A stretch of DNA of 64,000 bases from Pseudomonadota bacterium (GCA_003577275.1 QEVO01000003.1:1-64000); one strand, 5' to 3'; counted from the stretch's first letter, positions 17,306 to 26,995 are shown. Numbers and translations are program-made. Notes: a model not told the origin generated them from the sequence alone.

Positions 17306-18958
17306 CTATTCCGGCCAGGCGCGATTTAAGATCGCCTCGACATCGACGCCCAGCGGCAGCGTGCCGTAGGTGCGGCCGTGATCGCCAGCGATGCGGGTGG
17401 CGATGAAGGCGTCGGCCACCGCCGATGGGGCATGGCGGAGGAGGAGCGAGGCTTGCAGCAATTGAGCGGTGCGTTCGGCAAGGCTGCGGGCGCGCTGTTC
17501 GCTGCCGGTTTTGTCGCGCCAAGCTTGGCGCAAAGATTCGCTTGCCTGATCGAAGCGGGCGTCGCTGCCCCGAGCGGCGGAAATTTCCGCCAACACGGCA
17601 TCGAGCGCCCCGGCCTCCCGTTCCGCCGCGCGCAGGATATCAAGGCAGATGACGTTGCCCGAGCCTTCCCAAATGCTGTTGACCGGCGCTTCGCGGTAAA
17701 GCCGCGCCAGGATCGATTCCTCCACATAGCCGATGCCGCCCAAACACTCCATGGCTTCATAGACATAATTGGCGGCCAGCTTGTTGAGCCAGAACTTGGC
17801 GAGGGCGACGCCGATGCGGGCAAAGCGCGCCGCATCTTCGCTCGCCGCCGATTGGTCATAGGCGTGGGCGACGCGAAACAACAATGCCATCGCCGCTTCC
17901 CACTCAATGGCGAGATCAGCGAGCACGGCGCGCATCAGCGGCTGATCAATGAGCCGGCGCTGAAAGGCGATGCGATGGCGCGCGTGATGCATCGCTTGCA
18001 GCAACGCTTGGCGCATCAGCGCCACCGGCGCCATGGAAGCATCCAGCCGGGTGTGGTGCACCATCTCCAAAATGGTTTTCACGCCGCGCCCCGGCTCGCC
18101 CACCGGCAAGCCCAAGGTGCCATCATATTCGATTTCACTGGATGCGTTGGAGCAATTGCCAAGCTTGTCCTTCAAACGCTGGATGAAAAACGGGTTGCGC
18201 GCGCCGTCGGGCAGGATGCGCGGCACGAAAAAGCAGCTTAAGCCATCGTCGGTTTGCGCCAGGGTCAAAAAGGCGTCCGACATCGGCGCAGAACAGAACC
18301 ATTTATGGCCCTTCAGGACAAACCAGCCATCACCGGCGGATGTCGCCCGGGTGGTGTTGCTGCGCACGTCCGAACCGCCCTGCTTTTCGGTCATCGCCAT
18401 GCCCATGGTGGCGGCGGTCTTTTCCGCCACCGGCAAGAGACGCGGATCATAGGCGCGGGCGAGCAGCTTTTGCTCCCATTCGCCGGCGATTGGCGGGTTG
18501 CGGCGGATCACCGGCACGGCGGCGTAGGTCATGGTCATCGGGCAGCACACGCCGCCCTCGACCTGGCCGAACAGGTATTCCAGCGCCACGTGGGCGACAT
18601 GGCCGCCGGGCTCTTTTGCCGCCCAGGCGATGGAGGGGATGCCGTGCGCGGCGGCGAGCCGCATCAGCTCATGATAGGCGGGGTGAAAGCTCACCTCGTC
18701 GATCCGCCGGCCGTAGCGGTCGAAGGCGGCCAGTTCCGGCTTGTGGCGATTGGCGGCATCAGCCAGGGCGTAGGTCTCCGCCCGCCCCATGATCCGCCCG
18801 AAGGCGTGGATCTCCGGGCGCGCCCATGCCGCGCCGTAACGGCTCAGCGCTTCCTGCAGCGGTAGATCACCGGCGAAAAGATCGATATCGCCCAAAAGCG
18901 GCGGCTGGTTGGCGACCTCATGGGTCGGCAGGGTGGAGATCGAATAGGGCGAAGCCAT
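17306..18958 (-). CDS. aidB: AidB-like acyl-CoA dehydrogenase
   Basis: A 550-residue flavoprotein of the acyl-CoA dehydrogenase superfamily, AidB branch. The N-terminal TLPTHEVANQPPLLGDIDLF and the FAD-binding GMAMTEKQGGSDVRSNTT are typical of AidB. KGHKWFCSAPMSDAFLTLAQ, GYVEESILARLYREAPVNSIWEG (split here only by reading) and the C-terminal DNA-binding-type extension complete it. In E. coli AidB is induced by alkylation damage and binds DNA; its reaction is unsettled. It is divergent from the peptide transporter gene. Confidence 0.92.
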   Translation of the reverse strand: MASPYSISTLPTHEVANQPPLLGDIDLFAGDLPLQEALSRYGAAWARPEIHAFGRIMGRAETYALADAANRHKPELAAFDRYGRRIDEVSFHPAYHELMRLAAAHGIPSIAWAAKEPGGHVAHVALEYLFGQVEGGVCCPMTMTYAAVPVIRRNPPIAGEWEQKLLARAYDPRLLPVAEKTAATMGMAMTEKQGGSDVRSNTTRATSAGDGWFVLKGHKWFCSAPMSDAFLTLAQTDDGLSCFFVPRILPDGARNPFFIQRLKDKLGNCSNASSEIEYDGTLGLPVGEPGRGVKTILEMVHHTRLDASMAPVALMRQALLQAMHHARHRIAFQRRLIDQPLMRAVLADLAIEWEAAMALLFRVAHAYDQSAASEDAARFARIGVALAKFWLNKLAANYVYEAMECLGGIGYVEESILARLYREAPVNSIWEGSGNVICLDILRAAEREAGALDAVLAEISAARGSDARFDQASESLRQAWRDKTGSEQRARSLAERTAQLLQASLLLRHAPSAVADAFIATRIAGDHGRTYGTLPLGVDVEAILNRAWPE

Positions 18959-19075
18959 GGCGCACCTCCGTATCCTCAGTTTACGCTACTTTGATCGAAA
19001 TGCCCAAGGCGCTTGACGGCTTTGCGGCGATTGTGGCCATATGCGCTGGAACGACAGGCAAGGGGGACGCTAGGC

Positions 19076-20608
19076 ATGAACGAGTTCTTCGGCCATCCGC
19101 GGGGGCTAGCCGTCTGTTTCCTGACCGAGATGTGGGAGCGCTTCAGCTACTATGGCATGCGGGCGCTGCTGACGCTTTATCTGGTTAAGCATTTCCTGTT
19201 TTCCGACCACGCCTCTTATGAAATTTTCGGCGCTTATACCACGCTGGTGTACTTAGGCCCGGTGGTCGGCGGCTACATCGCCGATAAGTATCTGGGATCT
19301 CGCAAGGCAGTTACCTTGGGCGCGATTCTCCTCGTGCTCGGGCATTTCGGCATGGCGTTCGAGGGCGCCGACGCCATCGAGCGCATCGCGGCGGATGGGA
19401 CGCGCGTCATCGAGCGTGATCCGGTGTACTTGCAGATATTCTATTTCTCGCTGGCGCTGATCTGCGTCGGCGTCGCATTCTTGAAGCCCAATATCTCCAC
19501 CATCGTTGGCGCGTTATATGAAGAAGGCGATCCGCGCCGCGATTCCGGCTTCACTATTTTCTACATGGGGATCAATTTGGGCGCCGCCATCTCCTCCATT
19601 GTGTGCGGCTATCTGGGCGAAACGTTCGGTTGGAAATACGGCTTCGGGCTGGCCGGCATCGGCATGCTGATCGGCTTGGTCGTGTTCTTGCGCGGCCAGA
19701 AGCACCTGATGGGTCGCGCCGAACCGTCAAACGCGGAAGCCTTAAAGGCGCGCACCAAGATTGGTTTATCGCTGGAAGGGACGATTTACTTGTGCGCCGT
19801 CGCCAGCGTCGGCGTCGCCTGGTTCCTGGTGCAAAGCTACGCTCTGGTGGGTGCGCTCCTTGGCGGCACCGGCGTCATCGTCGTCTTGCTGATCCTGTTT
19901 GTTTCGTTCTTCAGATGCACGCCCGTAGAGCGCGACCGCATGCTGGTGGCGGCGACCTTGATCGCCTTCTCGGTGCTATTCTGGTCGCTGTTCGAGCAGG
20001 CGGGCAGTTCCCTTAATCTGTTCGCCGATCGCGCCGTCGATCGCGCGGTGATGGGCCATGAAATCAAGGCCTCGATTTTTCAATCGCTCAACCCCATTTT
20101 CATCATCACCCTGGCGCCGCTGTTTGCCGCGTTGTGGGTGGCGCTCGCCCGGCGCAAGGTGGAGCCCAGCACCCCCACCAAGTTCGCCCTGGCGCTGTTT
20201 CAGGCGGGTCTTGGGTTTCTGGCCTTGGCGTTCGGCGCCAGCCTCGCCGGCGAAGACGGCAAAGTGGCGGTGATATGGCTGGTGCTGGCTTATTTTCTGC
20301 ACACCACCGGCGAATTGTGCCTATCGCCGGTGGGCCTCTCCATGATCACCAAGCTGTCGGTCAAGCGCCTCGTCGGCTTCATGATGGGGGTGTGGTTTTT
20401 GTCGAGCGCTGCGGCGCAGTACATCGGCTCGATCATCGCCAAGCAGATGAGCGTATCGGGCGAGGGCGGCGCTGCGGTCGATTCTGCTACGGCATTGACT
20501 ACCTACGGCAGCGTCTTTCAAAGCATCGGCTGGCTCGGCATTGCTGTCGGCGTCGTGGCGCTGCTCGCCTCTCCCCTCTTACGCCGCGGCATGCATGGGG
20601 TGCATTGA
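19076..20608 (+). CDS. POT/PTR-family peptide MFS transporter
   Basis: A 510-residue, twelve-or-more-helix proton-coupled oligopeptide transporter. Signature segments are TEMWERFSYYGMRALLTLYL (ExxERFxYY), LGPVVGGYIADKYLG and FYMGINLGAAISSIVCGYLG, the PTR2 signature, plus HTTGELCLSPVGLSMITKLS near the C-terminus. The ATG at 19076 with AAGGGGGA upstream is preferred over the frame's first codon at 19013. It likely imports di- and tripeptides. No operon partner. Confidence 0.93.
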   Translation: MNEFFGHPRGLAVCFLTEMWERFSYYGMRALLTLYLVKHFLFSDHASYEIFGAYTTLVYLGPVVGGYIADKYLGSRKAVTLGAILLVLGHFGMAFEGADAIERIAADGTRVIERDPVYLQIFYFSLALICVGVAFLKPNISTIVGALYEEGDPRRDSGFTIFYMGINLGAAISSIVCGYLGETFGWKYGFGLAGIGMLIGLVVFLRGQKHLMGRAEPSNAEALKARTKIGLSLEGTIYLCAVASVGVAWFLVQSYALVGALLGGTGVIVVLLILFVSFFRCTPVERDRMLVAATLIAFSVLFWSLFEQAGSSLNLFADRAVDRAVMGHEIKASIFQSLNPIFIITLAPLFAALWVALARRKVEPSTPTKFALALFQAGLGFLALAFGASLAGEDGKVAVIWLVLAYFLHTTGELCLSPVGLSMITKLSVKRLVGFMMGVWFLSSAAAQYIGSIIAKQMSVSGEGGAAVDSATALTTYGSVFQSIGWLGIAVGVVALLASPLLRRGMHGVH

Positions 20609-20621
20609 GTAGCTTGTTTAT

Positions 20622-20690
20622 CGTCATTGTGAGCGAAGCAATCCAATCCTTTCTGGATCGCCACGGCGTGTTCCGCGCTTCGCGATGACG
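20622..20690. repeat. Palindromic intergenic repeat (GTCATTGTGAG type)
   Basis: The segment starts CGTCATTGTGAGCGAAGC and ends CGCGCTTCGCGATGACG, with AATCC/GGAT blocks inside, so its two halves are imperfect inverted repeats. The same family recurs at 20701-20775 and 30087-30173. It separates the convergent transporter and uup genes. Confidence 0.8.
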
Positions 20691-20700
20691 AGATATGATT

Positions 20701-20775
20701 GTCATTGCGAGGAGGCGGGAGCCGACGAAGCAATCCAGATCGTCAAGTGGATTGCTTCGCTTCGCTCGCAATGAC
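20701..20775. repeat. Palindromic intergenic repeat (GTCATTGCGAG type)
   Basis: The left half, GTCATTGCGAGGAGG...GAAGCAATCCAG, and the right half, TGGATTGCTTCG...CGCAATGAC, are inverted repeats that could fold into a long hairpin. It immediately follows the related element at 20622-20690. Confidence 0.85.
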
Positions 20776-20781
20776 AATTTT

Positions 20782-22569
20782 CTACTCGCTCTCCACTTCC
20801 TCGCGCAGCAGTTCAAGCTCCAGCCATTCTTCCTCCAGCGCCGCGAGCTTGGCCTGCGATGCCTGCAAGCGCTGGCTTGTGGTCTGAAACGCCGCCGCAT
20901 CGCGGGCATAAAGTGCGGGGTCGGCCAGCGTCGCCTCCAGCGCCGCGATATCTTTTTGCGCCGCCGCCATCTCGCCGGGCAACTCTTCCAGACGACGTTT
21001 GTGCTTGAAGCTGAGGCGGGCGGCGGGCGTTTTCTTTTCGGACGCCTCGATGCGTTTTGCCGGCGCTGGTTTTTCCGTTGTCGCCATAACGCTCGGCTTG
21101 CGCTGGCGCAGATAATCGGAATAGCCGCCGGCGTATTCGATGGCCGCACCGTCGCCTTCAAGGGCGATGGTGGAGGTCACCACGCGATCGAGAAAATCGC
21201 GGTCGTGGCTGACCAGCAGAAGCGTGCCGGCGTAATCGGCCAGCAGGTCTTCCAAGAGATCGAGCGTTTCCATGTCAAGATCGTTGGTCGGCTCGTCCAG
21301 CACCAGCAAATTTGACGGCTTGGCCAGCGTGCGCGCCAACAGCAAGCGATTGCGTTCGCCGCCCGATAGCGAGCCGACCGGCGCGCGCAGCTGCTCCGAG
21401 GTGAACAGAAAATCCCGGGCGTAGCTCGCCACGTGCTTCTTGTGCCCCAACACATCGACGTAATCGTTGCCGTCGGCCAGCGCGTCCTGCAAGGTCGCGG
21501 TTTCCTTCAAGGCGCTGCGGCTTTGGTCGAGAAACGCCACCGTCAGATTGCTGCCGAGCTTGACCGTTCCCGAATCCGGTTCAAGCCGTTTCAGCAGCAC
21601 GTTGAGAAGCGTCGATTTGCCGGCGCCGTTGGGGCCGATGACGCCCACCTTGTCGCCGCGGCCGATGCGGGTGGTAAAATCCTTAAACAGCGTCTTGCCG
21701 TCAAAGCTCTTGGTAATGCCCCGGGCGTCGATCACTGATTTTCCCGACATCGCGCCGGCATCGACCTTCATCTCCACCGCGCCGGCGCGGGCGATTTGCG
21801 CCGCTTTTTCCTTGCGTAAGGCGACGAGCCGCGCCAGCCGGCCCTCGTTGCGCCGCCGCCGGGCGGTGACGCCGCGATGCAGCCAATGCGTTTCCTCCGC
21901 GATCTTTTTCTCCAAGCGGGCGCGCGCGGCGTCTTCCTCGACGTAAACCGCTTCCGCCCAGGCGTCGAAGTGGGCAAAGCCCCGATCCAGCCGGCGTACG
22001 ATGCCGCGATCGAGCCACAACACGGCGGAGGTGACGTTTTTCAGGAACATGCGGTCGTGGCTGATGACGGCGAGCGCGCCGCGAAAAGCGTTGACCTTGC
22101 CCTCCAGCCAGTCGATGGCGGCCAGATCCAGGTGGTTGGTGGGCTCATCGAGAAGGAGAATGTCCGGCGCGGCGGCGAAGGCGCGGGCCAGGGCGGCGCG
22201 GCGCCTCTCGCCGCCCGATAGGCCGGCGGTGAAGAGATCGGGACTGAGGCCGACCTCGGCCAGGGCGCGTTCGGCGATATGGGCGGCGGGCAGGCCCGCC
22301 AGCATGAACGCGCGCAAGGTGGCGAAACGGCTCAAATCCGGCTCTTGCGGCAGATAGACCACCCGCACGCCGGGCTGGACGAAGCGTTCGCCGGCATCGG
22401 CCAGGGTGTCGCCGGCGATCACCTTCATCAGCGTCGATTTGCCGGCCCCGTTCCGTCCCACCAGGGATAGACGGTCGCGCCCGCCGATGGCGAGCTCCAC
22501 CCCGGTGAACAACGGGTGAGCGCCCAGGCGTAGGCGGATATCCTTCAAGGTCAAGATCGGCGGAGCCAT
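20782..22569 (-). CDS. uup: ABC-F family ATPase Uup
   Basis: A 595-residue soluble protein with two ATP-binding cassettes and no membrane segments. Walker A sites are GRNGAGKST and GPNGAGKST, signatures LSGGERRR and LSGGERNR, and Walker B sites [12 protein letters not shown] and [12 protein letters not shown]. The two-cassette linker is a charged helix ([22 protein letters not shown]). A C-terminal coiled-coil with a basic patch is typical of Uup. ABC-F proteins act on ribosomes, and Uup also binds branched DNA. It is divergent from msrP, sharing a 140-nt upstream region. Confidence 0.93.
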   Translation of the reverse strand: MAPPILTLKDIRLRLGAHPLFTGVELAIGGRDRLSLVGRNGAGKSTLMKVIAGDTLADAGERFVQPGVRVVYLPQEPDLSRFATLRAFMLAGLPAAHIAERALAEVGLSPDLFTAGLSGGERRRAALARAFAAAPDILLLDEPTNHLDLAAIDWLEGKVNAFRGALAVISHDRMFLKNVTSAVLWLDRGIVRRLDRGFAHFDAWAEAVYVEEDAARARLEKKIAEETHWLHRGVTARRRRNEGRLARLVALRKEKAAQIARAGAVEMKVDAGAMSGKSVIDARGITKSFDGKTLFKDFTTRIGRGDKVGVIGPNGAGKSTLLNVLLKRLEPDSGTVKLGSNLTVAFLDQSRSALKETATLQDALADGNDYVDVLGHKKHVASYARDFLFTSEQLRAPVGSLSGGERNRLLLARTLAKPSNLLVLDEPTNDLDMETLDLLEDLLADYAGTLLLVSHDRDFLDRVVTSTIALEGDGAAIEYAGGYSDYLRQRKPSVMATTEKPAPAKRIEASEKKTPAARLSFKHKRRLEELPGEMAAAQKDIAALEATLADPALYARDAAAFQTTSQRLQASQAKLAALEEEWLELELLREEVESE

Positions 22570-22709
22570 GGGGCCGTGTCATGCCAGATAACCGCCTGTC
22601 GGCGCAAGGGGGACGCGCGCCTCGCGCAGATGTGAGTAAGCGTCAACAACCGTCAGCGGCCGGCCATGATATGGTCGGCGACAAGAAACGAGAGAGAAAA
22701 GAGGGTCCC

Positions 22710-23654
22710 ATGCTGATTCGAATCAGACGCGCCGGCGATGTCCGGGAAAGCGAGATCACGCCAGAAGGCCTCTACCTGTCGCGGCGGCATTTTCTGGCCG
22801 GCGGCGCGGCGGCCGCCCTCGGCTTGAGTATGAACCCGGCCCGCGCTGAGACGGCGTTGCGCGCCCTGGGGCCGTTGCGGAAAAGCGGCTTTAGCGCCAC
22901 GGAAGAGCGCACTCCTTATGAAGCGGTCACCAGCTACAACAATTTTTATGAATTCGGCCTCGATAAGGAAGATCCCGCCGCCAACGCCCACACCTTGAAG
23001 CCTAGGCCGTGGTCGTTACGGGTGGAGGGGGAGGTGATGCGGCCGCAGACCCTCGAGGTGGATGACCTGATCGCCAAGACGCCCTTGGAGGAACGCATTT
23101 ACCGCCTGCGCTGCGTCGAGGCGTGGTCGATGGTGGTGCCCTGGGTGGGCTTTCCCTTGTCATCGCTGTTAAAGCGGGTGGAGCCGACCGGCAAAGCAAA
23201 GTATGTGGCGTTCGAAACCCTCCATGACCCGAAGCAGATGCCGGGCCAGAACAAGGAGGCGCTGGAATGGCCCTATCGCGAGGGTCTGCGGTTGGACGAG
23301 GCGATGCATCCGCTGGCGATTTTGGCGGTGGGGCTATACGGGCGGGTGCTACCCAATCAGAACGGCGCCCCTATCCGCTTGGTGGTGCCGTGGAAGTACG
23401 GCTTTAAAAGCATCAAGTCCATCGTCCGCATCCGCTTGACCGAGCGCCAGCCGCGCACCGCCTGGAATGTCGCCGCGCCTGACGAGTATGGATTTTACGC
23501 CAACGTCAACCCCGACGTGGATCACCCGCGCTGGAGCCAAGCCAAGGAACGCCGCATCGGCGATTTCTTCCGCCGCGACACACTGATGTTCAACGGCTAT
23601 GGCGATGAAGTGGCGCAGCTTTACAGCGGCATGAATTTACGAAGGTATTTCTGA
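22710..23654 (+). CDS. msrP: Protein-methionine-sulfoxide reductase, molybdopterin subunit
   Basis: A 314-residue MsrP (YedY). It reduces oxidised methionines in periplasmic proteins using a molybdenum cofactor. A twin-arginine signal is visible ([16 protein letters not shown]) with an AxA site after MNPARA. The molybdenum-ligating cysteine is in [18 protein letters not shown], and [14 protein letters not shown] and [17 protein letters not shown] are family hallmarks. The ATG at 22710 with GAGGG upstream is preferred; the frame is open from 22581. Its stop overlaps the msrQ start. Confidence 0.95.
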   Translation: MLIRIRRAGDVRESEITPEGLYLSRRHFLAGGAAAALGLSMNPARAETALRALGPLRKSGFSATEERTPYEAVTSYNNFYEFGLDKEDPAANAHTLKPRPWSLRVEGEVMRPQTLEVDDLIAKTPLEERIYRLRCVEAWSMVVPWVGFPLSSLLKRVEPTGKAKYVAFETLHDPKQMPGQNKEALEWPYREGLRLDEAMHPLAILAVGLYGRVLPNQNGAPIRLVVPWKYGFKSIKSIVRIRLTERQPRTAWNVAAPDEYGFYANVNPDVDHPRWSQAKERRIGDFFRRDTLMFNGYGDEVAQLYSGMNLRRYF

Positions 23655-24259
23655 TGCGTCCGTCGCTTGATAAAACCATTCTTTTCATCGCCGCATCGCT
23701 GCCGGCGTTGGCGTTGTTATGGCTGTTGCCTACCGGCGGGCTGGGCGTCAATCCCATCCGCGAGGGTATGCATTATACCGGCGACTGGGCGATCCGGCTG
23801 TTGATCCTGGCGCTGGCCATCACCCCGGCGGCGAAAGTAAGCGGTGCGAAAAAACTTTTCCGCTACCGCCGCATGATCGGGCTGTTTGCCTTCTTCTACG
23901 GCCTGTTGCATGTTTTCACCTATGTCGTGCTTGATCACTTCTTCGATGCCGAAACCATCATCAAAGACATCGCCAAGCGGCCATTCATCACCATCGGCAT
24001 GGGCGTGTTTTTAATCCTCTTGGCGTTGGCCGTCACTTCCACCAATAAGATGGTGCGGCGGTTGGGCGCGCGGCGCTGGCAGGCCTTGCATCGACTGGTC
24101 TATGCGGCCGGCATCGGGACCGCGGTGCATTTCACGCTGTCGGTGAAGAAGGATATCACGGAGCCGTTGATCTACAGCGCGATCATCGCCACACTGCTGT
24201 TGGCGCGGCTCCTGTTGCGTTATGAACTGCTGCCGCGCCTTAGCTTGAGGTCGAGTTAG
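23654..24259 (+). CDS. msrQ: MsrQ heme-binding membrane subunit
   Basis: A 201-residue integral membrane cytochrome b (YedZ) that passes quinol electrons to MsrP. About six transmembrane helices; heme histidines are expected in FFYGLLHVFTYVVLDHFF and in WQALHRLVYAAGIGTAVHF. The start shares one base with the msrP stop (TGATG), so translation is coupled. Its 3' end overlaps convergent ubiV by 20 nt. In some bacteria this system repairs hypochlorite-damaged periplasmic proteins. Confidence 0.94.
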   Translation: MRPSLDKTILFIAASLPALALLWLLPTGGLGVNPIREGMHYTGDWAIRLLILALAITPAAKVSGAKKLFRYRRMIGLFAFFYGLLHVFTYVVLDHFFDAETIIKDIAKRPFITIGMGVFLILLALAVTSTNKMVRRLGARRWQALHRLVYAAGIGTAVHFTLSVKKDITEPLIYSAIIATLLLARLLLRYELLPRLSLRSS

Positions 24260-25151
24260 CGCGCGCCACCTGCTGCCGGCCGGCGCGCCCATGATAAAAG
24301 CCGTTGCTGAACGGCAGGTCGGGCGCGATGGCGCGCAAGCGGCGCGTCGCCTCCGCCGCGCCCAGACGGTGATCCATGACGGCGCGGAATACATCGGCCA
24401 CCGTCGCCATATCACAGGTGTGCGGCGACAGTCGGATACGGGCGATGCCCTTTGCCGCCAGATCGTCGAGCTCGGAGAGGAGCAGGATGGCGCTGTGGGA
24501 TAAGGTCTGGGTGCCGTTGATGGCGAGAAAGGCTTCATTGCCCAGCGTGCGCACCACGCGGCCATCCGCATCCTTGTTGCAGACGAACTGACAGCCGTCC
24601 TTGTGCAGATGCTCGGCGCGGGCATGAAAGCAGCGCGCCGAAATGGCGAGCGGCAGGCGGCCGAACGCCAGCACTTCGATCTCCGCGGCCCGGGCCGCCG
24701 CCAGCGCGGCGACGGCGGCGGCGGGCAGTTCCGGCGGCAGGCAGACGCGCGCCGCGCCGCGCGCCGCTAGAAAGCCAAGCGTCGCCTCGTTATAAACGTT
24801 GACCAGCGGGCCCAGCGCATGACGACGGCCGGCCAGCGCGTCGGTGGCGCCGATATCGTTGGCCTCGATCAGGAAATCATCCGTCTTGGCAAGCTCGGCG
24901 ATGGCGGCCTCTTCGCGCGCGTTCGATATCAGCGCCAGGGTGGATAGCGCCACTTCCTTGCCGGCCGCCTGCAAGCGCGCGATCACGTCAGGCAAAAAAG
25001 GTTCGAAAAACGGCGCGCGTTTGGCGCACACCACCTCGCCCACGCACACACTGTCGACATCCGTCTCATCGGCGATGCGAAAATAAAAATCGCGCCATAT
25101 CTCGGGCGGCCAATTGAACAGCACCGGGCCAAGGGTGATTTTCATGCTCAT
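24240..25151 (-). CDS. ubiV: O2-independent ubiquinone biosynthesis protein UbiV
   Basis: A 303-residue U32-peptidase-like protein. With UbiU it forms an iron-sulfur complex for oxygen-independent hydroxylation in anaerobic ubiquinone synthesis. Typical stretches are KITLGPVLFNWPPEIWRDFY, VCVGEVVCAKRAPFFEP, PLVNVYNEATLGFL and CFHARAEHLHKDGCQFVC with cluster cysteines. The true start (25151) overlaps the ubiU stop as ATGA; the longer frame to 25442 is inside ubiU and not coding. Last gene of ubiT-ubiU-ubiV. Confidence 0.94.
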   Translation of the reverse strand: MSMKITLGPVLFNWPPEIWRDFYFRIADETDVDSVCVGEVVCAKRAPFFEPFLPDVIARLQAAGKEVALSTLALISNAREEAAIAELAKTDDFLIEANDIGATDALAGRRHALGPLVNVYNEATLGFLAARGAARVCLPPELPAAAVAALAAARAAEIEVLAFGRLPLAISARCFHARAEHLHKDGCQFVCNKDADGRVVRTLGNEAFLAINGTQTLSHSAILLLSELDDLAAKGIARIRLSPHTCDMATVADVFRAVMDHRLGAAEATRRLRAIAPDLPFSNGFYHGRAGRQQVARANSTSS

Positions 25152-26155
25152 CGCCAGCTCTTCTTGTACGCGCCGGTGGTCTCGCTCTGGCCTTCGGTCA
25201 GGCGACGCAGTTTGGCGACCTCGCCGGCGGGCGGCGGCAGATCGCGGGCGGCGGCGTCCACCACTTTGCGAAAAGCCGACACCACCTCGGCGATATAAGC
25301 CTTGCCGCGCTGGCGGCCTTCGATTTTCAGCGCGGTGACGCCGGCGGTCATCAGATCCTTGACGATCTCCGCCACGCTCAAGCTGGTCGGCTCCTCGAAC
25401 AAATAGCCGGCGCTGTCGCCGACCCGGAAGCGGCCTTTGCACAAGGTGGGGTAACCGGCCGCCTCGTGTTTCTCGAAAACATTGATCACCGAGCCATTCA
25501 GGAGTGACACCAACCCCTCGCGGCGTTCTTCATAGCGCACGAAGGCGGCGGGCGAGCACACGCCGTTCATGTTGGGCGACTGGCCGGTGACGTAAGAAGA
25601 CAACGAGCAGCGCCCTTCCGCCATGGGACACATGCCGCCGAAGGCGAAGACCTCGGTCTCCACGTCGATGGTGGGCGTCAGCGCGGCGATCTCCGGCACC
25701 GTCAGCACCCGCGGCAGCACCACCCGCCGCACGCCGAAATTGCGGGCGTAGAAATTGATGGACTGGGCATGGGACGCCGAGGCCTGCACCGACAGGTGCC
25801 GCCGCAAGTCAGGGTGAGTGCGGGCGGCATAATCAAGAAGCCCGATATCGGCCAGGATCACCGCGTCCGCCCGTATCCGCGCCGCGTCATCGACGGCATC
25901 GCGCCACGGGCGACCATCGCCGGCGCGAGGATAGGTGTTGATGGCGATATAAACCTCAGCGCCGCGCTCATGAGCGAAGGCGATGGCCTCTCTCGCCTCG
26001 TCGCGGCTGAAGTTGAGGCCGGGAAAATTGCGGGCGTTGGTTTCGTCGCGAAAGCCGATGTAGACCACATCGGCGCCAGCCTCGACGGCGGCTTTCAGCG
26101 CCGCCGGGGTGCCGGCGGGGCAAACCAGTTCCAGCGGCTGGCGAGTGTCAGTCAT
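25148..26155 (-). CDS. ubiU: O2-independent ubiquinone biosynthesis protein UbiU
   Basis: A 335-residue U32-family protein, partner of UbiV. The N-terminal ELVCPAGTPAALKAAVEAGAD, YIGFRDETNARNFPGLNFS, the motif RHLSVQASASHAQS, and FAFGGMCPMAEGRCSLSSYVTGQSPN with cluster cysteines are characteristic, as is MTAGVTALKIEGRQRGKAYI. It overlaps both ubiT (ATGA at 26152-26155) and ubiV. The FNR-type site before ubiT would induce the whole operon without oxygen. Confidence 0.95.
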   Translation of the reverse strand: MTDTRQPLELVCPAGTPAALKAAVEAGADVVYIGFRDETNARNFPGLNFSRDEAREAIAFAHERGAEVYIAINTYPRAGDGRPWRDAVDDAARIRADAVILADIGLLDYAARTHPDLRRHLSVQASASHAQSINFYARNFGVRRVVLPRVLTVPEIAALTPTIDVETEVFAFGGMCPMAEGRCSLSSYVTGQSPNMNGVCSPAAFVRYEERREGLVSLLNGSVINVFEKHEAAGYPTLCKGRFRVGDSAGYLFEEPTSLSVAEIVKDLMTAGVTALKIEGRQRGKAYIAEVVSAFRKVVDAAARDLPPPAGEVAKLRRLTEGQSETTGAYKKSWR

Positions 26156-26667
26156 GACGCCGGCCGCCGGCCAAACAGGATGGTCTTGGCCACGCCGAAG
26201 GCCTGGGCGGCGGGCCCGGCCAAATGACCCAACGGCGAGGCCAGATCAGCCGCCAGGTCGATGTCCTCGCCGTCCACGGCGTTGCGCAGGGCCAGGATCA
26301 CCTCGGTGTCGCCCTCGATGGTAAGGAGGCGGGAGAAGAACAAGGCGTCGCCGTCAAGCCGGCCTTCCAGCAGATCCAGAAGAACGGCCAGGGGGCCGCG
26401 AATCACCGCATCCGCCGTATCCCGGGGGTCGGCCAGGCGCAGCCGGGCGCCGGCCGGCGGCGTCAGAGCGAGCAAAAAGGCGAGGGGGAAGCCGCTGGGC
26501 TCGATGCGTACACGCTTGCCGCCTAGGGCGCTTAAGCGCTCGAAGACCGCGCCGTGCCGCCGGCGCATGATGGCCATCACTAACGCCAGCAGGGGATTGA
26601 AGATTTTCCCTGGATCAGGCAACGGCAATGATGCAGACGGCAGTGGCGCTTTGGCGGTCATGCGCAT
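26152..26667 (-). CDS. ubiT: Ubiquinone biosynthesis accessory factor UbiT
   Basis: A 171-residue SCP2-domain protein, a lipid-binding accessory factor for anaerobic ubiquinone synthesis. Visible SCP2 segments are GGKRVRIEPSGFPLAFLLAL, AVIRGPLAVLLDLLEGRLDGDALFFSRLLTIEG (partly quoted family pattern: FSRxLxIEGDTE) and LRNAVDGEDID. The ATG at 26667 (or 26661) is chosen. The longer frame to 26757 would start inside the FNR box and is rejected. First gene of ubiTUV. Confidence 0.9.
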   Translation of the reverse strand: MRMTAKAPLPSASLPLPDPGKIFNPLLALVMAIMRRRHGAVFERLSALGGKRVRIEPSGFPLAFLLALTPPAGARLRLADPRDTADAVIRGPLAVLLDLLEGRLDGDALFFSRLLTIEGDTEVILALRNAVDGEDIDLAADLASPLGHLAGPAAQAFGVAKTILFGRRPAS

Positions 26668-26743
26668 GAAACGTTTTCTTCCGGCGACAGACGACGTGAT
26701 TCCCCAAGCATCAGTTAAGTAAAGATCGTCCCCCTTCCTCTCC

Positions 26744-26757
26744 TTGATGTATGTCAA
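26744..26757 (-). promoter_or_regulatory. FNR/FixK-type box upstream of ubiTUV
   Basis: TTGATGTATGTCAA matches the FNR/FixK consensus TTGAT-N4-ATCAA at nine of ten defined positions. It is centred 84 nt upstream of the ubiT ATG. If it acts as a class II site at about -41, transcription would begin near 26709, leaving a leader of about 42 nt. It fits the known anaerobic role of UbiTUV. Confidence 0.75.
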
Positions 26758-26797
26758 TAAAGTATGATTCTCTGCTTGTTGCTGCGAAGGAGATAAT

Positions 26798-26812
26798 CTA
26801 GAATAATTCTAG
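26798..26812. promoter_or_regulatory. Perfect 15-bp palindrome between ubiT and rpoE
   Basis: CTAGAATAATTCTAG is a perfect palindrome with a single central base. It lies about midway in the 328-nt gap between the divergent ubiT and rpoE genes, in an AT-rich patch. An operator for an unknown regulator is likely. Apart from this, the FNR box and the sigma-factor promoter, I see no other feature in the gap 26668-26995. Confidence 0.45.
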
Positions 26813-26880
26813 TATTCAGTAAGAACACCAGAGGAGACCTTCCGTGGTGGTCGCCGTGCAGGACGCATCGCCGTCGTCCG

Positions 26881-26908
26881 TGATCCATCGTGACGTCGGA
26901 TTCGTATT
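26881..26908 (+). promoter_or_regulatory. Candidate RpoE-type promoter of the sigma operon
   Basis: TGATCC at 26881-26886 is the -35 element known for the RpoE/ChrR group in Rhodobacter. CGTATT follows after 16 nt (26903-26908). Autoregulation would be normal for this sigma group. The leader before the ATG at 26996 would be about 80 nt. Confidence 0.5.
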
Positions 26909-26995
26909 TGCAGCATGCGAGCGGGCCTGGCATATCCGAACAGCTTTGCCGTCGCGGACGGCGCGTCGTTTCTCGACCAATGGTGGGGGCGGCTG

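Noticed and set aside
17378..18241. 287-residue plus-strand frame
   Set aside because: It is antisense to aidB in a GC-rich gene, with no domain or ribosome site.
26668..26757. Longer UbiT with 30 extra N-terminal residues
   Set aside because: The codon lies in the FNR box, upstream of the likely transcription start, and the added residues are not SCP2-like.
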